From NCBI GenBank assembly GCA_017410455.1, contig JAFQQT010000011.1, forward strand, positions 1 to 51,261: 51,261 nucleotides of DNA, in the 5' to 3' direction. This DNA is from Clostridia bacterium. GTDB taxonomy: Bacteria; Bacillota; Clostridia; Christensenellales; Aristaeellaceae. Position numbers and translations under genes: made by a program. Numbering within the stretch: the first letter of the stretch is position 1; every line of letters begins with the position of its first letter. Below the pieces are notes generated by a model. The model saw only the letters and a list, made by a program, of their open reading frames with translations. It made no database searches and had not been told where the DNA came from. Positions 48,486 to 51,261 of this stretch are shown here, piece after piece.

Positions 48486-49547
48486 TTACTTCTGGACTGT
48501 GATCTTGACACATTTACCATTTCTCCAGGTTGTATCGTAATAGATTCCCTGGGTTGAAACATAAGTGATCGTTGATGAGGGATTGTTATTGGTGAATTGC
48601 CCTCGGATGTAGTTGTGTTTTTTGCTGCTTGTGAAGTAGTAGGTTCCATACCCGTTCATCATATCTTTTTTCCAGGAACCAACATAGTGCGCACCGTTTG
48701 CCCAGGTATATGTGCCTTCACCAGACTTAAGGCCCTGACTTAATGAACCAACATAAACGTCGCCATTGGCATACTTGATCGTTGCCTGACCATAGAACCC
48801 CGAACTATCCATCTGGCCTTCGACAGTCGTACCATTTGTGCAGGTTAATGTTGCTTTACGCTGGAGCGTTCCCTCCTGGATCGTCCGAGTCAGCACATTT
48901 CCATTGCGCTGCACAATCTTCATCGTGCCAGTATAAAGGTTTCCACGTTGAAAAGTTCCCGAATAGGTTGTCCCGTCGGCAAATACCAATGTACCATTTC
49001 CGGAAATGCGATCGCTATACCATTGGCCAGTGTAGTGTTCACCAGTATCCCAGACAAAGGTACCTTCTCCTGAACGTTTTCCTTCTGCAAAGCTTCCGCT
49101 ATATGTACCAACGCCAAAGTATATCACAGTAGCCATTCCGTTTTGGGGAACGTCGACTGCTGTACCAACTCCGAGAATTGTTCCGACTTCAGTCGTACCT
49201 AAGCGAAGATCATCTAACTCAAGAAGCGTGTTATATGCCAGCGTTACGGTTTGCCTTTCTACATACTTGGCATCAATATACCCTCGCCGATTACCGTCGA
49301 AAAGGACCTTGTACCAAGTTCGGTTGCCATATTGCTCAACACCAATAACAGTCACTACAGTATCGCTGTCAAGTCTGGTAAGCCTCTCACTGTTTGTATC
49401 AGAATCCTGATATACGCTCACCTTATCAGCAGTAACACAGCCATCAAACGGCAAATCCCATCCTGCATGAGCAATTACTCCATATAGCAATAAAAGAAAG
49501 CATAAAGCGATTGCAATAACTCGAGCAAATACAGCAAATTTCTTCAT
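48486..49547 (-). CDS. Exported SH3-domain/MORN-repeat protein
   Basis: A 353-residue exported protein, first gene of the HXS operon. A signal or anchor segment (FARVIAIALCFLLLLYGVI) is followed by a bacterial SH3-like domain (about 38-97: DKVSVYQDSDTNSERLTRLD, WYKVLFDGNRRGYID). A spacer leads to about seven MORN repeats (from residue 145): GTYSGSFAEGKRSGEGTFVW, EHYTGQWYSDRISGNGTLVF, TTYSGTFQRGN, DVYVGSLSQGLKSGEGTYTW and AHYVGSWKKDMMNGYGTYYF. SH3 domains of this type often bind cell wall; MORN repeats are common protein or lipid contacts. It may display or bind the modified HxsA at the surface; this is inference. Starts after GAGAGGTG behind a strong promoter. Lower GC and more A/T-ending codons than host genes. 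Confidence 0.85.
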   Translation of the reverse strand: MKKFAVFARVIAIALCFLLLLYGVIAHAGWDLPFDGCVTADKVSVYQDSDTNSERLTRLDSDTVVTVIGVEQYGNRTWYKVLFDGNRRGYIDAKYVERQTVTLAYNTLLELDDLRLGTTEVGTILGVGTAVDVPQNGMATVIYFGVGTYSGSFAEGKRSGEGTFVWDTGEHYTGQWYSDRISGNGTLVFADGTTYSGTFQRGNLYTGTMKIVQRNGNVLTRTIQEGTLQRKATLTCTNGTTVEGQMDSSGFYGQATIKYANGDVYVGSLSQGLKSGEGTYTWANGAHYVGSWKKDMMNGYGTYYFTSSKKHNYIRGQFTNNNPSSTITYVSTQGIYYDTTWRNGKCVKITVQK

Positions 49548-49563
49548 CGCAAGACACCTCTCA

Positions 49564-49598
49564 ATATGACAATGTAAAAATCGTCAAAAAATGACAAT
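49564..49598. promoter_or_regulatory. TGAC half-sites at the HXS promoter
   Basis: ATGACAAT occurs twice (49566-49573 and 49591-49598, 25 bp apart), with an inverted TCGTCA (49581-49586) between. GTCA-AAAAA-TGAC forms an inverted repeat at 49583-49595. The sites lie between the -10 and the start codon of the MORN gene, a suitable place for a repressor. Confidence 0.5.
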
Positions 49599-49602
49599 AT
49601 TC

Positions 49603-49631
49603 ATTATACATCTTGTTGAATTATCGTGCAA
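49603..49631 (-). promoter_or_regulatory. Promoter of the HXS operon
   Basis: Minus strand TTGCAC, 17 bp, TATAAT, about 55 bp before the MORN gene start. Confidence 0.8.
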
Positions 49632-49807
49632 GGGGGTGAAGCACACATTCGCTTGCAGAAGGGTACACACTACTGCACACCTTACCCCCAAGCTAAGCCT
49701 TGCCGTTTTGTTAGCGGAGAGCTGATCACAAGACCGCCGCTTTTACCTAATTCATTTTATCATGTCTTATAGGCAGTGTCAATACTACTCACAGAAGCAT
49801 AGCAACA
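49632..49807. other. Gene-free stretch upstream of the HXS promoter
   Basis: No gene is supported. GGGGGTGA (near 49633) and TTACCCCC (near 49683) could pair over a long loop. CCTTGCCGTTTTGTTAGCGG (49698-49717) resembles a sequence in the livK leader. Confidence 0.4.
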
Positions 49808-49858
49808 ACAGCCGTGACCCCAGGAGTCCTCACCAACTCCCGGAGCCACGGCTGTTTT
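49808..49858 (+). terminator. Stem-loop beside the recombinase remnant
   Basis: ACAGCCGTG pairs with CACGGCTGT, followed by TTTT on the plus strand. It abuts the 3' end of the remnant on the other strand, so it may be a leftover bidirectional terminator. Confidence 0.6.
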
Positions 49859-49870
49859 CGTTCCCCCTAT

Positions 49871-50038
49871 TCAGTTCCCCCCATACATCCCCGCCAGCAG
49901 CGCATTGGCCTGGATGATCCTGTCCTCTCGCCCGTGCGCGTACCGGTTCATGGTCGTGCTGATGTCCGCATGCCCGGCAATCGTCTGCAGCGTCTTCACA
50001 TCCAGGTGCGCCGCCGCCATGGTGATGTAGGTGTGCCC
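49871..50038 (-). pseudogene. 3' remnant of a tyrosine recombinase (integrase)
   Basis: Fifty-five codons of the C-terminal part of a phage/ICE-type integrase: GHTYITMAAAHLDVKTLQ, then IAGHADISTTMNRYAHG with the His and the Tyr nucleophile of the catalytic site, ending LLAGMYGGN. The reading is closed directly upstream by TAA, and the Arg of the usual R-H-T is replaced by Gly at the break, so the 5' part with the remaining catalytic residues is lost. GC-rich like the host, unlike the HXS genes. It shows that an integrating element was here and was later cut. Confidence 0.85.
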
Positions 50039-50334
50039 TTATGGTATATTAAGGACAAACCGGGAAAGCCTTGAAAATCAAGGATTTGCGGTTGTCAGGC
50101 GGGTTTTCATCCTTTTCCAAAACGTGAGAGCAAGCCTGAAAAAGTCACTGGTATACTGGGGGTGTAAAATGGACGACAAAAGAATAAGGGAGTAAAAAAC
50201 CTCCCAAATCCCTGAAGGACATCCCCTCTGACAAGAGTGAGATGTCCTTTTTGCGTTCATAACGCGCGTCGATTTCAGAGCATCATCAGGTGCTTTGAAA
50301 ACGGCACACGGAGAAAAGAAAGGAGAAGATCGGA
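50039..50334. other. Gene-free leader of the mobile element
   Basis: No gene is supported in these 296 bp. The base composition drops sharply at about 50038. GTAAAATGGACGACAAAAGA (near 50163) looks like an element border or leader, but this is a weak judgement. A strong terminator-like hairpin is listed separately. Confidence 0.4.
50215..50252 (+). terminator. Terminator or attenuator before parB-like gene
   Basis: AAGGACATC pairs with GATGTCCTT, followed by TTTTT, 83 bp before the start at 50335. Confidence 0.85.
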
Positions 50335-51261
50335 ATGAACAATCAGGCACAGCGCGGTCCTCCCTCAAATGCCGAGGAGAGGAATCCTGCAGTCCATGCA
50401 CGGGATGGCCCTGAACAGGTGGTTGAGCTGTCGCTGACAGAGCTGTACCCATTCAAGAATCATCCGTTCCATGTGGTAGATGATGTTCATATGGAAAGCA
50501 CAGCGCAGAGCATAAAGAACAATGGCGTTCTTGTACCTGTTATTGTGCGTCCCAGAGCAGAAGGTGGCTATGAGATCATCTCCGGGCATCGACGCAAGCG
50601 AGCTTGCGAGATGATCGGCAAAGAAACCATCCCTGCTATCGTCCGTGACCTGGATGATGATGCCGCTACGCTGTTCATGGTGGATTCCAATCTGCAGCGC
50701 GAGCAGCTGCTTCCCAGCGAAAGAGCCTTTGCTTTCAAAATGAAGCTGGATGCCCTGAAACATCAGGGCAAGCGCACCGCCTCAACCTCTGCCCAAGTCG
50801 GTCAGAAGTTGAAAACCTCCATCGAGAAGGTTGCTGAAAAGATTGGTGAAAGTAAAACGCAGGTTCAGCGGTACATCCGTCTGACGCACCTGATCCCGCA
50901 GCTGCTTCAGCTGGTGGATGAACGGCAGATTGCGTTTTCACCGGCGGTTGAGTTGTCATTCCTGAATCAACAGGAGCAGATAGCCCTGCTGGACGCTATG
51001 GACAGCGAGCAAGCCCGTCCATCCCTTTCCCAAGCTCAACGGTTGCGCAAGCTCAGCGAATCAGGCAGTCTGAATATTACCCTGATGCGGAATATCCTTG
51101 CCGAGGAGAAGCTCAACGGTGAAAAGGTAGCAATGGACTACTCAGACTTCCGCGACTACTTTCCCCCGAAAACAACGGATCGGCAGATCCACAAGGTTCT
51201 CATCAAGTTAGTGAGAATCTGGCATCGGCAACAACAGTTGAAGAAAACCCAAGAGGCCCGT
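50335..51261 (+). CDS. ParB/Spo0J-like partition protein, 3' end outside window
   Basis: The first 309 residues of a DNA-binding partition-type protein, probably from a conjugative element. The ParB N-terminal domain has LSLTELYPFKNHPFHVVDD, IKNNGVLVPVIVRPR and the nucleotide-binding ISGHRRKRACEMIG (normally GERR or GHRR), then DSNLQREQLLPSERAFAF. A helix-turn-helix follows (IEKVAEKIGESKTQVQRYIR). After about residue 200 the sequence (SLSQAQRLRKLSESGSL, FRDYFPPKTTDRQI) matches the ParB-like proteins of Tn1549-type ICEs by my recollection. Starts after AAAGGAG. Its GC content is lower than that of host genes. The gene runs off the window. Confidence 0.88.
   Translation, partial: MNNQAQRGPPSNAEERNPAVHARDGPEQVVELSLTELYPFKNHPFHVVDDVHMESTAQSIKNNGVLVPVIVRPRAEGGYEIISGHRRKRACEMIGKETIPAIVRDLDDDAATLFMVDSNLQREQLLPSERAFAFKMKLDALKHQGKRTASTSAQVGQKLKTSIEKVAEKIGESKTQVQRYIRLTHLIPQLLQLVDERQIAFSPAVELSFLNQQEQIALLDAMDSEQARPSLSQAQRLRKLSESGSLNITLMRNILAEEKLNGEKVAMDYSDFRDYFPPKTTDRQIHKVLIKLVRIWHRQQQLKKTQEAR

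Noticed and set aside
50365-50763. Minus-strand open reading opposite the ParB-like gene
   Set aside because: Antisense of a clear ParB N-terminal domain.

Overview
The window reads as a piece of a GC-rich anaerobic gut Clostridia-type (Firmicutes) chromosome that ends in a foreign, lower-GC island. Pointers to the host are AgrC/LytTR signalling, a class III fructose-1,6-bisphosphatase, a rubredoxin plus flavodiiron protein pair for oxygen or NO removal, strong AGGAGG ribosome sites, sigma-A type promoters with 17-18 bp spacers, and a Firmicutes-type LexA (DinR) box. The species cannot be fixed from sequence alone. Much of the host gene content concerns plant or mucosal glycans and amino-acid uptake.

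Layout. 1-6.5 kb: a secreted GH3 glycosidase cut by the window edge, an AgrC-like kinase with a LytTR regulator, and a membrane-anchored GH3 with swapped domain order. 7-14.2 kb: a small membrane protein, then a hexuronide operon (GH2 beta-glucuronidase candidate, GPH symporter, mannonate dehydratase uxuA, mannonate/fructuronate oxidoreductase), then a secreted acidic protein with its own promoter carrying a nested operator-like palindrome. 14.3-21.6 kb: a secreted CotH-fold protein and a complete branched-chain amino-acid ABC importer (livK, livH, livM, livG, livF). 21.8-29.4 kb: class III FBPase, a zinc-ribbon membrane protein, an ABC-F ATPase, two split-barrel flavin proteins, rubredoxin and a flavodiiron protein that carries an in-frame insertion made of hairpins. 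29.5-43.5 kb: GH42 beta-galactosidase, an SOS-type dinB operon with unusual repeats, an ECF sigma/anti-sigma pair, tandem cyclophilins, an S51 peptidase divergent from a second ABC-F protein, an SGNH hydrolase and a secreted GH51 arabinofuranosidase.

43.6-51.3 kb: a tRNA-Arg(CCG) gene marks the change to an accessory region. Next comes a seven-gene minus-strand operon: a secreted SH3/MORN protein, HxsA (a secreted protein with a His-Xaa-Ser array), HxsD, an unrecognised 76-residue protein, a type IV prepilin peptidase-like A24 membrane protease, and two radical SAM enzymes, HxsC and HxsB. This is a His-Xaa-Ser (HXS) peptide-modification system, known as a bioinformatically defined family, here joined to a membrane protease and a surface MORN protein. 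Almost every junction overlaps, and one near-consensus promoter with flanking TGAC half-sites precedes the operon. Beyond it lie the 3' remnant of a tyrosine recombinase and the start of a ParB-like gene from a mobile element.

The HXS operon is the most interesting system in the window. Other points worth a second look are the hairpin insertion in the flavodiiron protein, the G12 tract with tandem repeats in the dinB operon, the TCGCGA cluster between divergent promoters, and overlapping divergent -35 boxes.
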